Positions 7,652 through 18,619 of a stretch of 21,572 bases of DNA are shown here, one piece after another (the first letter of the stretch is position 1; each line of letters begins with the position of its first letter). Under the pieces are notes generated by a model. It ran no database searches, was not told where the DNA came from, and worked only from the letters and a program-made list of their open reading frames with translations. The stretch covers positions 1 to 21,572 of the forward strand of contig UROZ01000023.1 in NCBI GenBank assembly GCA_900549655.1. The letters run 5' to 3'. Made by a program: the position numbers and the translations under genes. The stretch comes from an uncultured Collinsella sp. GTDB taxonomy: Bacteria > Actinomycetota > Coriobacteriia > Coriobacteriales > Coriobacteriaceae.

Positions 7652-9424
7652 ATGCTGAAGAGGTTTCTTTCGTATTACGAGCCCCAGATGGGGCTTTTTG
7701 TTGCTGATACTGTTTGTGCTCTGGTGCTTGCCGCCATTGACCTGGCGTTTCCCATTATCCTGCGCAATTTGACCGGTGGGCTATTTACTCAGGGTCAGGC
7801 TGCCATTATGCAGGCGCTCGGCATGATCGCGGTGGGCTTGGTGCTGATGTATGTCGTCCGCTGCGCCTGCCGCTATTTTGTGAGCTATTGGGGTCACGTG
7901 ATGGGCGCGCGTATGGAGTCCAAAATGCGTGAGGACCTGTTCGACCAGTATGAGCGCTTTAGCTTTGCATACTTCGACCGCAACAGCTCGGGCGACATGA
8001 TGAGCCGCGTGGTCAACGACCTGTTCGATATCTGCGAGGCGGCGCACCACGTGCCCGAGTGGATCATCATCTGCGGCATCGAGATCATCGGCTCATTTGT
8101 GATCCTCTTTACCATTGCCCCGGTGCTGGCGCTCGCCATGGCCGTGGTGACGGCGGCGTTTGCGGTCATCATGTTTTGGCAGAACATGCGCATGCGCGAG
8201 GTCTTTAGCGACAACCGCAAAAAGATCAGCGGCATCAATGCGCAGCTGCAGGATTCGCTGGCGGGCATGCGCGTGGTCAAGAGTTTTGCCAATGAGGAGA
8301 CCGAACGCTTCAAGTTCCGCGCCTCCAACAATCGCTATCTTTCGTCCAAGGAGAACATGTATCACGCCATGGGCGTCTATACCGCGACGTATGGCCTACT
8401 CTCGGGTGTGCTCTATGTGATCATGGTGCTGCTGGGTGGTTGGCTCGTTGCCCAGGGTCAGCTGCAGGCGGTCGATATGGCAACCTTCGCTCTCTACATT
8501 TCGCTGTTCTGCACGCCGCTCGAGACACTCGTCAATTCGGCCGAAACGTATCAGAAGGCTATTGCCGGCTTTAAGCGTATGGACGAGGTGCTCTCGACCG
8601 CGCCGGATATCCAGGACAAGCCGGGCGCCACGGATCTGCAGGTGACCGCCGGCGCCGTGGAGTATCACGACGTGTGCTTTAACTACGAGGATGTCGAGCT
8701 GGGCGAGGGCGATGCCGACGAGCGTCCCGTTATCGACCATATGGATCTGTCCATCAAGCCCGGGCAGACCATCGCTTTGGTTGGCCCTTCGGGCGGCGGC
8801 AAGTCCACGACCTGTTCGCTGCTGCCGCGCTTTTATGACGTGGCTGCCGGCTCCATTAGCATCGACGGCCAGGATGTGCGCGATGTGACGCAGCAGAGCC
8901 TGCGTCGTGCCATCGGCCTGGTGCAGCAGGATGTCTACCTGTTTGACGGAACAATCGGCGAGAACATCGCCTACGGCAAGCCGGGTGCTACGGCAGAAGA
9001 GATCGCCGAGGCGGCCCGCCGCGCCAATATCGATACCTTTATCGAATCGCTTCCGCAGGGCTACGACACCGTGGTAGGCGAGCGCGGCAGCCGTCTTTCG
9101 GGCGGACAGAAGCAGCGCGTTGCCATCGCGCGCGTGTTTCTCAAGAATCCCAAGATCCTTATTTTGGATGAGGCGACGAGTGCTTTGGATAACGAGAGCG
9201 AGGAGGCGGTGCAGGAGTCGCTCGAAGAGCTGGCACGCGGCCGCACCACGATTATCATCGCCCACCGTCTTTCGACCATTAAGCATGCCGATGAGATTGC
9301 GACCGTTGAGCATGGTCGCGTTGTGGAGCGTGGCACGCACGAGGAGCTTCTCGCCCGTGGCGGCACTTATGCCCGTTACTATCGAATGCAGTTCGAAGGC
9401 GCGCGTGCGCACGAGCTCGACTGA
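7652..9424 (+). CDS. ABC exporter half-transporter (fused membrane and ATPase domains)
   Basis: The 590-residue protein has the type I exporter layout. About six transmembrane helices occupy residues 15-310, and an ATP-binding domain lies from about 335 to 575. The latter shows Walker A GPSGGGKST (near 378), Q-loop VQQDVYLFDGTI, signature LSGGQKQRVA (near 481), Walker B ILILDEATSALD (near 501) and H-loop IIAHRLST (near 536), all intact. It should work as a homodimer, exporting lipids, drugs or peptides; the substrate cannot be told. The ATPase domain carries a short acidic insert (LGEGDADERP) before the first core strand. GAGGA precedes the ATG. The next gene starts 19 nt downstream and may be in the same operon. 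Confidence 0.93.
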   Translation: MLKRFLSYYEPQMGLFVADTVCALVLAAIDLAFPIILRNLTGGLFTQGQAAIMQALGMIAVGLVLMYVVRCACRYFVSYWGHVMGARMESKMREDLFDQYERFSFAYFDRNSSGDMMSRVVNDLFDICEAAHHVPEWIIICGIEIIGSFVILFTIAPVLALAMAVVTAAFAVIMFWQNMRMREVFSDNRKKISGINAQLQDSLAGMRVVKSFANEETERFKFRASNNRYLSSKENMYHAMGVYTATYGLLSGVLYVIMVLLGGWLVAQGQLQAVDMATFALYISLFCTPLETLVNSAETYQKAIAGFKRMDEVLSTAPDIQDKPGATDLQVTAGAVEYHDVCFNYEDVELGEGDADERPVIDHMDLSIKPGQTIALVGPSGGGKSTTCSLLPRFYDVAAGSISIDGQDVRDVTQQSLRRAIGLVQQDVYLFDGTIGENIAYGKPGATAEEIAEAARRANIDTFIESLPQGYDTVVGERGSRLSGGQKQRVAIARVFLKNPKILILDEATSALDNESEEAVQESLEELARGRTTIIIAHRLSTIKHADEIATVEHGRVVERGTHEELLARGGTYARYYRMQFEGARAHELD

Positions 9425-9443
9425 TTGATATGACAGGAAGTTT

Positions 9444-10409
9444 ATGGCTGACAAGAACCCTTTGACTCCGGAAGAAGTGACGGAGCTATTCTCCGAAATC
9501 GATGCATCCGGTGTCTTGGATCCCACGCTTGCCAAAAAGCGAACCGAGCGCATGCGTGAGAAGGAGGCTGCGGCCAAGCGCGGTGACAAAGCAGCGCTAG
9601 CGCAGCTGCGCAGCGAGGACCGCGCGAGCCAGGCAAAACATATCGACCCGCTGTCCGAGGACGATCCTTCGGGCTCACAGGTGAGTCATACCATTACGAA
9701 GACCGCGATGGCCGTGGTCATTGGTATTTTGGTGCTGATCGTGGGCATGCAGATTGGCTACGGCGTGATGCGTCGTCTGAATACCGCCAACCTGTCCGAG
9801 AGCGTTTCGGTTGATACCGTTTCTACAGCACTCAAGGGTGGACTCGAGTGGGGCAACGGCTTTACGCAGTTCCCGCTCGACTTTACCGTCGATGAAGCCG
9901 ATGAGCGTACGGGCACGGTCGAGGTGACGGTGTTGGACACATCGTCTGCCAACGAGCTCGAGCTGCTGTCCAACGGGCAGATCCAGGCCGCGGCGCTTGC
10001 GACCAACGCGCTGCTCAACGACAAGATCGACCGCGTGGTGTATAACGTTCACGCCTATATCGACGAGGATAGCAACATTCAGCACGATTCCTTCTTTGGC
10101 ATGTTCCCCGCGCGGGGCCACCAGAGCGCCATTTTGACGTTCGTGTGGACCAAGAGCTCATCCAACGCCACGAGTATCGACTGGAAGATGCGCATCGTGA
10201 GTATGGATGACACCATCGCCGAGCGCATTCAGAAGCAGGTGAACTCGGTGTCGTCGTTGATTGAGGACCCGGTGGTTAGCCAGACCAAGATTGACGAGGA
10301 AAAGGCCGAACGTGACCTGGAGCATCGTCTGCATGGCCGCGAGATTTTCCGCGGTGGCAAGCCCGATCGCTCACCGTCCGATTTGCTGGAGCAGGACAAG
10401 AGAAAGTAA
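9444..10409 (+). CDS. Single-pass membrane protein of unknown function
   Basis: I do not recognise this 321-residue protein. Residues 1-80 are hydrophilic and charged with a helical KKRTERMREKEAAAK stretch. Residues about 87-109 form one hydrophobic membrane helix (AMAVVIGILVLIVGMQIGYGVM). Residues 110-270 look like an alpha/beta domain, followed by a charged C-terminal tail ending in DLLEQDKRK. With no signal peptide and a positive MRR after the helix, orientation is uncertain. AGGAAG precedes the ATG. It follows the ABC exporter by 19 nt and ends at a strong terminator, so it may belong to the same transcript and assist or regulate that transporter. That is inference. Confidence 0.8.
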   Translation: MADKNPLTPEEVTELFSEIDASGVLDPTLAKKRTERMREKEAAAKRGDKAALAQLRSEDRASQAKHIDPLSEDDPSGSQVSHTITKTAMAVVIGILVLIVGMQIGYGVMRRLNTANLSESVSVDTVSTALKGGLEWGNGFTQFPLDFTVDEADERTGTVEVTVLDTSSANELELLSNGQIQAAALATNALLNDKIDRVVYNVHAYIDEDSNIQHDSFFGMFPARGHQSAILTFVWTKSSSNATSIDWKMRIVSMDDTIAERIQKQVNSVSSLIEDPVVSQTKIDEEKAERDLEHRLHGREIFRGGKPDRSPSDLLEQDKRK

Positions 10410-10415
10410 GACGTC

Positions 10416-10456
10416 ATCATCCCGCGTGAGCTACAAGCCTCGCGGGATGATTTTTT
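10416..10456 (+). terminator. Intrinsic terminator after the ABC exporter/membrane protein unit
   Basis: A perfect 11-bp stem ATCATCCCGCG (10416-10426)/CGCGGGATGAT (10441-10451) with a 14-nt loop and a run of six T residues ending at 10456. It separates this unit from carAB. Confidence 0.93.
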
Positions 10457-10547
10457 AATCCCCGTCCCAGAAAAATCATTATGCATAGAAAGTCATAATT
10501 ATCATTTCGTAAACATTTCGATGAAATTAACGCCATGAGGCATACTT

Positions 10548-10563
10548 GCGGTTACAATACCGC
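10548..10563 (+). promoter_or_regulatory. Putative carA -10 region inside an inverted repeat
   Basis: TACAAT (10553-10558, 5/6 to the -10 consensus) is the whole loop of a perfect inverted repeat GCGGT/ACCGC (10548-10563). No good -35 lies 17 nt upstream. A start near 10565 would give a leader of about 52 nt that holds the PyrR-type hairpin. The -10 assignment is tentative. Confidence 0.4.
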
Positions 10564-10587
10564 GAGGCCTAACTACATACCTTTAAG

Positions 10588-10605
10588 CCGGTCCTGTGAG
10601 ACCGG
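10588..10605 (+). promoter_or_regulatory. PyrR-binding-loop-like hairpin in the carA leader
   Basis: A 6-bp stem CCGGTC/GACCGG closes hexaloop CTGTGA (10594-10599). The core TCCTGTGAG fits the published PyrR recognition pattern UCCNGNGAG, with the invariant C-N-G-N-G-A loop. The stem ends exactly where the Shine-Dalgarno GGAAGGAG (10605-10612) begins, and there is no terminator or antiterminator nearby. PyrR with UMP would therefore block ribosome access, the translational mode described for mycobacterial pyr mRNA. The motif is seen; PyrR control is inferred, and no pyrR gene lies in this window. Confidence 0.72.
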
Positions 10606-10616
10606 GAAGGAGAATT

Positions 10617-12047
10617 ATGGCGAACAACCATACCGCGGGCGCTGCCGCCCGCACCTTCGCGCCCAGCGAGCTTTGCCAGCGTATGCTGGCCAAAACCAGC
10701 AAGGGCACCTGCGGTCCCTGCATCCTGTATCTTGAGGATGGGACCATTTTTTATGGACGTGCATGCGGCGCCGAGGGCACCGCGACCGGCGAAATCTGCT
10801 TCAACACCTCGCTCGAGGGCTACTTTGAGGTCATGACCGACCCGAGTTATGCCGGCCAAATCGTAACCATGACCTATCCGCAGATCGGCAACTACGGTAT
10901 CGACGAGACCGACGTCCAGTCGGCCTTCCCCGGCGACGCCGTGCGCCCTGCGAGCGCTCCGGCTATGCGTGGCATGATCGTTCGCGACATATGCGCCACG
11001 CCTTCTAACTGGCGTTCGGCCGTCAGCGTGCCGGAGTATCTGCGCGCCCACGGCATCGTCGCTATCGAGGGCGTCGACACCCGCGCTCTGGTGCGCCATC
11101 TGCGCGACAATGGTTCCAAGATGGGCATTATCTCGACCGAGATCTTCGACGTCGACGAGCTTGCCGAGCGTCTGGCCGCAGCGCCCACGCTGGTAGGCGA
11201 GAACCTGGTGAAGACCGTAAGTTGCCCCGCGCCTCACGAGTTTGTGGCCGCCGACCTGCCTGCCACGCATGACTTTGCGCTTGCCCCTGCCGCTCCTGCC
11301 CGTCACAAAGTGGTCGCCTACGACTGCGGCGTCAAGCGCGGCATTCTGGAGGGCCTCGTCCGCGCCGGCTGCGACCTTACTGTCGTGCCGTGGGATACGC
11401 CTGCCCAGCAGGTGCTCGACATGAATCCCGATGGCGTCTTTTTGTCCAACGGCCCCGGCGACCCCGATGCCGTGGTGGAGACCTACGAGCAGGTGCAGCA
11501 GCTGATCGGCAAGGTGCCGGTCTTTGGCATTTGTCTTGGTCACCAGATGATCAGCCTGGCCTGCGGCGCCCAGATGGAAAAGCTTAAGTTCGGTCACCGC
11601 GGTGGCAACCAGCCGGTCATGAACCTGGTAAGCCGTCGCGTGGAGATCACCGCGCAAAACCATGGCTTTGGCCTGCTGTTCCCCAGCTTGGGCAAGCTTG
11701 TCCCCGAGCTTTCCGGCGGCGAGACCGAGCATGCGGCCGATGGAGATCTGCGCGTCTGGGTGCGCCGCGGAATCGCGCCGGTCGTGATGAACGAGCGCTT
11801 TGGCCGCATTCGCCTGACGCACGTGAACCTCAACGACGGCACCGCCGAGGGCATCCAGCTGCTCGACGCCCCGTGCTTCTCGGTCCAGTACCACCCCGAG
11901 GCCTCGCCTGGCCCCACCGATGCTCACTATCTCTTTACCGCCTTTACGCGACTCATGGACGGCGAGGAGAACTACCTGGACATCGACACCGCGAAGGACC
12001 GCCTGGCTGGCTGGAATTTCGCCGAGACTGAGACCGAGGAGAACTAA
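10617..12047 (+). CDS. carA: Carbamoyl phosphate synthetase, small (glutaminase) subunit
   Basis: CarA splits glutamine and channels ammonia to CarB. It shows LYLEDGTIFYGRACG, the first-domain GEICFNTSLEGYFEVMTDPSYAGQIVTMTYP, then the class I amidotransferase domain with nucleophile Cys306 in GICLGHQ and the YHPEASPGP histidine/glutamate pair. At 476 residues it is about 95 longer than the E. coli enzyme (382). About 30 extra residues lie at the N-terminus, about 36 between AQNHGF and THVNLNDGT, and the rest at the C-terminus. ATG 10617 is chosen over GTG 10596, which lies inside the leader hairpin; GGAAGGAG precedes 10617. carB follows after one base. Confidence 0.96.
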   Translation: MANNHTAGAAARTFAPSELCQRMLAKTSKGTCGPCILYLEDGTIFYGRACGAEGTATGEICFNTSLEGYFEVMTDPSYAGQIVTMTYPQIGNYGIDETDVQSAFPGDAVRPASAPAMRGMIVRDICATPSNWRSAVSVPEYLRAHGIVAIEGVDTRALVRHLRDNGSKMGIISTEIFDVDELAERLAAAPTLVGENLVKTVSCPAPHEFVAADLPATHDFALAPAAPARHKVVAYDCGVKRGILEGLVRAGCDLTVVPWDTPAQQVLDMNPDGVFLSNGPGDPDAVVETYEQVQQLIGKVPVFGICLGHQMISLACGAQMEKLKFGHRGGNQPVMNLVSRRVEITAQNHGFGLLFPSLGKLVPELSGGETEHAADGDLRVWVRRGIAPVVMNERFGRIRLTHVNLNDGTAEGIQLLDAPCFSVQYHPEASPGPTDAHYLFTAFTRLMDGEENYLDIDTAKDRLAGWNFAETETEEN

Positions 12048-12048
12048 C

Positions 12049-15363
<3,315 letters not shown>

Positions 15364-15378
15364 TTGACCTGGCCGGCC

Positions 15379-15461
15379 GGGGCGGGAGGGGCCGAGATTT
15401 CCCCCTTTCGCTCCGGCTGCAAGCAGAGTCGCTCAGGAGGAAACTCGGCCCCTCCCGCCCC
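15379..15461 (-). repeat. Long structured hairpin element, copy 1
   Basis: Perfect 18-bp inverted arms (15379-15396 with 15444-15461, GC-rich) enclose a 47-nt interior whose stem continues, with a bulge and one mismatch, for another 8 bp or so. On the minus strand the inner loop (15405-15434) reads GAGCGACTCTGC then GCAGCCGGAGCGAAAG after two intervening bases. It is homologous to the loop of copy 2 at 20870-20899, which reads on the plus strand. The element starts 16 nt after the carB stop and has no U-tract, so it is not a classical terminator, though it could protect the carB mRNA end. No match to a known family is claimed. Confidence 0.8.
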
Positions 15462-15548
15462 GACGCACTGTGTCTAGACGGACTGCACCTCCTGTTTTTA
15501 GAGATAAATACCATTTAGCGGTGATATTCAACCGTTCAAGATATTATG

Positions 15549-15586
15549 TAATGGCATATTACGTCATATGACGTAATATGCCATTA
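15549..15586. promoter_or_regulatory. Perfect 38-bp palindrome, likely operator of the PTS operon
   Basis: The sequence is identical to its own reverse complement across all 38 bases, centred on CATATG between 15567 and 15568. Each half carries TGACGTAATATG. It lies 45 nt before the EIIB start and overlaps the edge of a possible -10 (TATTAT, 15542-15547). As DNA it could bind two dimers of a regulator; as RNA it would lack a loop. The GntR-type regulator at 17740-18495 is the obvious candidate, but this is inference. Confidence 0.7.
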
Positions 15587-15631
15587 GCAGTCAAGGATGA
15601 TTGTCTGTGTTCAAGTCGAGAAAGGGGCAAA

Positions 15632-16108
15632 ATGATTAAACTGTGTCGCGTCGATAGCCGGTTAGTGCATGGGCAGACCGTGTTCTCTTGGGATCCAACG
15701 CTTGAAGCAAACGCTATTCTTGTGGTTTCAGATGAGTACGCCGCAAGCAAAGAGCGAATTCAAGCGCTGCGAATTGCAAAACCCGCTGATGCCAAATTGG
15801 TTGTCAAAAGTGTAGAAGATTCCATCGTGGCCCTTAACGGAAGCGCGGTGGATAAATACGAGCTAATTGTTGTTGCGGGAAATGTACATGACGCCTGTGA
15901 AGTTGCGCGTGCGTGTCCAAAAATAACGTCTGTGAATTTAGGCGGCGCTCGACCGTTGGGGGATAGCGTAAAGGAGCTTGGCCCTGCTGTGCGCCTTTCC
16001 CAATCCGATATTAATGAAATTAAGAAAGCCATGGCTGATGGAATCGAGTTCGAGGTAAGGCAGGTTGCTAGCGAGAAAAAACGCATCGTAACAAGTTTTG
16101 ATTTGTAG
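15632..16108 (+). CDS. PTS mannose/fructose/sorbose-family EIIB component
   Basis: The 158-residue protein is the soluble phosphotransfer subunit of a mannose-class PTS. It begins IKLCRVDSRLVHGQ, the family signature; His13 is the expected phosphorylated residue. The later AxKExIQALRIAKP and VNLGGARP segments fit the same family. It takes phosphate from EIIA and passes it to the sugar entering through EIIC/EIID. ATG 15632 is chosen over an upstream GTG/ATG because the 38-bp palindrome covers the earlier frame and AAAGGGG lies 5-11 nt before 15632. First gene of an EIIB-EIIC-EIID operon; no EIIA gene or domain is present. Confidence 0.93.
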   Translation: MIKLCRVDSRLVHGQTVFSWDPTLEANAILVVSDEYAASKERIQALRIAKPADAKLVVKSVEDSIVALNGSAVDKYELIVVAGNVHDACEVARACPKITSVNLGGARPLGDSVKELGPAVRLSQSDINEIKKAMADGIEFEVRQVASEKKRIVTSFDL

Positions 16109-16122
16109 GAAGAGGGAGAAAT

Positions 16123-16899
16123 ATGCTGCTTCAGGCTTTTCTGGTTGGTCTTGCCGCTGCGATAGGTCAATCGGATTATTTACTCGGTACTGCGATGGTC
16201 GAGCGGCCGATTGTCCTCGGAGCGATCGTCGGTATTTTTTTGGGTGATATTCCGACTGGCGTTATTGTTGGTTTCCAGCTCGAACTCGCGTTCATGGGGG
16301 TCTGGCAGGTTGGTGCTGCCGTGCCGCCCAACGTAATTGTTGGTTCAGTTTTGGGAACAGCCTTTGCGATTACTATGGGTGCGGGTCCCGAGACCGCTCT
16401 GACTATTGCTATGCCCACTGCGGTGCTTGCCGGCATGTTTGACAGCCTTATGTATAGCGTTGTTACGCCTCCTATGGCTGTCTGGGCTGATCGTGGTGCC
16501 GAAAAAGACGACCCCAAAACGATTGCAGCCGCTATGTGGACCAATGGAATTCTCTACATCATTGCGCTTGGCTTGATTTGCGGCGTGGCTTTTTACGTTG
16601 GAAATGATGCTGTTCAGGCACTGATTGACGCCATTCCTGATTGGCTTACGAATGGGCTTACGATCGCAACGGGTATTCTGCCCGCGCTTGGATTTGCGCA
16701 GCTTATGTCAATCCTGTCCACCAAGGAGCTGAGCTTCCTATTCTTTGGAGGCTTCTTGCTGAGTGCCTATCTAAACATTCCGACGATCGGTATCGTGGCG
16801 TTTTCGCTGATCCTGATTGGGATTCTCAATATGGCTCACATTTTTATGCCTGCCAGTGCGGCGGTCGCTAAGGAGGTTGACGATGACAACGAATTCTAA
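16123..16899 (+). CDS. PTS mannose/sorbose-family EIIC component
   Basis: The 258-residue protein is very hydrophobic with about seven or eight membrane segments and carries family features: QSDYLLGTAMVERPIVLGAIVGIFLGDIPTGVIVGFQLELAFMG near the N-terminus and MPTAVLAGMFDSLMYSVVTP. It forms the sugar-translocating channel with EIID. Its gene follows EIIB by 14 nt with a GGGAG ribosome site. The last 17 bases overlap the EIID start, which points to translational coupling. The sugar cannot be read from sequence. Confidence 0.92.
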   Translation: MLLQAFLVGLAAAIGQSDYLLGTAMVERPIVLGAIVGIFLGDIPTGVIVGFQLELAFMGVWQVGAAVPPNVIVGSVLGTAFAITMGAGPETALTIAMPTAVLAGMFDSLMYSVVTPPMAVWADRGAEKDDPKTIAAAMWTNGILYIIALGLICGVAFYVGNDAVQALIDAIPDWLTNGLTIATGILPALGFAQLMSILSTKELSFLFFGGFLLSAYLNIPTIGIVAFSLILIGILNMAHIFMPASAAVAKEVDDDNEF

Positions 16900-17743
16900 T
16901 GATGTTCTTGAGCTCTCGCCGGAGTCAAATAAATCGACCGATAAGAGAATAACCAAGAAAGACTTAAAGGCGTTATTTTGGCGCAGCTTTCCACTCAACA
17001 TCATGTGGAGCTTTGACCGACAAATGAACGTTGGTTTCTGCTACGACATGATTCCGGTAATCAAGCGGTTATACGATAAGCCTGAAGACCGGATCGAGGC
17101 ATATAAGCGTCATCTTGAGTTCTACAATATTCAAGTTACGTTTAATCCTCTGGTCGCCGGCATTGTGGCCTCCATGGAGGAGGAAAACGCCAACAATCAG
17201 GACTTTGACACCGCCTCAATTAACGCCATGAAAGCATCGCTTATGGCTCCGCTTTCCGGTATTGGAGATTCACTGATTGCCAGTACGCTTCGCATGATTG
17301 CGACGGGCGTTGTGACAGGACTTTGCCTTTCGGGCAGTCTGCTCGGCCCAATCCTGTTCCTGCTTCTTTATAATGTCCCAACGATCCTGATCCGCTGGTT
17401 TGGGCTTCAGTATGGTTATTCGCTTGGCAGTGGCATGATTTCGAAGCTGAACGATTCTGATGTAATGCACAAAGTTACGTCCGGCCTGGCGATTGTGGGA
17501 CTAATGGTAGTTGGTGGAATGGTGGCGACCACCGTTGCAGTTACCACTCCGCTCGCTCTTAACTTCGGCGACACCGCGTTTAAGTTGCAGGAAACGCTCG
17601 ATGGGATATTCCCGGCTCTTTTGCCGCTCTGCGCGTTCGGGATCATGTGTCTTTGCAATAAGAAACAGGTCAAAATTATTTGGCAGATTGTGGGCATTCT
17701 CGCTGCGGGTATTGTGCTCGGCGTCCTGGGGATTTTGGGCTAG
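16883..17743 (+). CDS. PTS mannose/sorbose-family EIID component
   Basis: The 286-residue protein shows EIID hallmarks: FWRSFPLNIMWSFDRQMNVGFCYDMIPVIKRLY, LEFYNIQVTFNPLVAGIVASMEEE, and ASLMAPLSGIGDSLI, then membrane helices to the C-terminus (IIWQIVGILAAGIVLGVLGILG). It pairs with EIIC to bind and move the sugar. ATG 16883 is chosen because AAGGAGG (16870-16876) is at ideal distance; an upstream ATG at 16817 lies deep inside EIIC. Its TAG stop shares the CTAG at 17740-17743 with the stop of the convergent regulator gene, so there is no spacer between them. Confidence 0.92.
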   Translation: MTTNSNDVLELSPESNKSTDKRITKKDLKALFWRSFPLNIMWSFDRQMNVGFCYDMIPVIKRLYDKPEDRIEAYKRHLEFYNIQVTFNPLVAGIVASMEEENANNQDFDTASINAMKASLMAPLSGIGDSLIASTLRMIATGVVTGLCLSGSLLGPILFLLLYNVPTILIRWFGLQYGYSLGSGMISKLNDSDVMHKVTSGLAIVGLMVVGGMVATTVAVTTPLALNFGDTAFKLQETLDGIFPALLPLCAFGIMCLCNKKQVKIIWQIVGILAAGIVLGVLGILG

Positions 17744-18495
17744 AGAAGGCGTCCATCTTTTGAGATGCTGAACTCGAAGGACGATGCGTCTGCTCGCCAA
17801 ACGGTTTTCGAATAGTGGAGCGGCATTTCATTGCAGGCATATGTGACGTGCTCGACAACGCTCACGGGGGCTCCAACGATATAACCGAGAAGGTTTGCTT
17901 CTTGGAGCCCCGCTATTCCTGCGGTGATTTTGAGTTTCTCAATACCGGTTGCGATGCTGTAATGGTTGGCGATCAGGTCGAAAAGACTGGCATTGTCTGT
18001 GAGAAGCTCCAGTAGTCCGGGTAGAGTGCCCTGCGTTGCATAAATGGTGTCGATGGCGCAGGGGGCATTTTCGATATAAACCAAGCGCGCAACTCGTTGC
18101 ACTACGGTTCCGTTGTCAATTTTGAGCTCCCGTGCAATGTGGGCATCAGCCTTGATCAAGCCTGTTTCCAAGATGGACTTGGTTGTTTTATCGCCGTATT
18201 GGGGGTCGGAGCTCAAATTGAAAATGGTGCTTGTTCCTCGTTTCAGGGTGAGCTTCGATGGGTTTACGAATGTCCCCTTGCCTCGCAGGCGGTAGAGCAA
18301 GTTTTGGTCAATGAGATTCTGTACGGCGCGTCTTACGGTGATCCTGCTTACTTTGTATTGCTTGCAAAGCTCGGTTTCGGTGGGAATCTGACTGCCGCCG
18401 GGGAGTTCGCCAGAAACTATTTTCTTGAGGATATCGTTTTCAACGGTCTGATAGAGAAGCTCTGGCTGAGTGAGCTCGTCTTTTGCTGCAGGCAT
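17740..18495 (-). CDS. GntR family (HutC/UTRA type) transcriptional regulator
   Basis: The 251-residue product has an N-terminal winged helix-turn-helix (YQTVENDILKKIVSGELPGGSQIPTETELCKQYKVSRITVRRAVQNLIDQNLLYRLRGKGTFV, about residues 15-75) followed by a UTRA ligand-binding domain of the HutC subfamily, which usually senses a sugar phosphate or related metabolite. ATG at 18495 is chosen because AAGGGG lies 6 nt upstream; an in-frame ATG at 18543 lacks a ribosome site. It is convergent with the PTS operon and divergent from the esterase, so it likely represses one or both. Its effector is probably the imported sugar phosphate (inference). Confidence 0.92.
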   Translation of the reverse strand: MPAAKDELTQPELLYQTVENDILKKIVSGELPGGSQIPTETELCKQYKVSRITVRRAVQNLIDQNLLYRLRGKGTFVNPSKLTLKRGTSTIFNLSSDPQYGDKTTKSILETGLIKADAHIARELKIDNGTVVQRVARLVYIENAPCAIDTIYATQGTLPGLLELLTDNASLFDLIANHYSIATGIEKLKITAGIAGLQEANLLGYIVGAPVSVVEHVTYACNEMPLHYSKTVWRADASSFEFSISKDGRLL

Positions 18496-18524
18496 GGTGG
18501 ACCCCTTGGTCTTCAGTTTCTTTA

Positions 18525-18538
18525 GTACATAGATATAC
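18525..18538. promoter_or_regulatory. Imperfect palindrome between regulator and esterase, possible GntR operator
   Basis: GTACATAGATATAC is a near-palindrome with GTA/TAC ends and AT/AT inner positions, the general shape of GntR-family operators. It lies 30 nt upstream of the regulator start and 82 nt upstream of the divergent esterase, where it could serve autoregulation. Nearby, ACATCATAAG (18549-18558) matches 8 of 10 bases at the centre of the 38-bp palindrome (ACGTCATATG). Both are weak evidence. Confidence 0.4.
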
Positions 18539-18619
18539 GACAACTGAGGACATCATAAGCCGTTATCTCAAAAGTTATGGAAATATCGATTTGGCGTTAT
18601 CGCCGAGAGGGGATTTAAG

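Larger units (their letters stand above)
15364..15631. other. carB-PTS intergenic region
   Basis: No gene is seen. The left third is the hairpin element at 15379-15461. The right part turns AT-rich and holds a direct repeat TTCAA-N3-TTCAA (15527-15539 area), a possible -10 TATTAT (15542-15547) without a matching -35, the 38-bp palindrome and the EIIB ribosome site. The change from GC-rich to AT-rich sequence near 15490 marks the left edge of the accessory block. Confidence 0.6.

Noticed and set aside
15379..15461. Reading the hairpin after carB as an ordinary intrinsic terminator
   Set aside because: No U-tract follows either arm on either strand, the interior is long, and the loop is shared with another copy far away.
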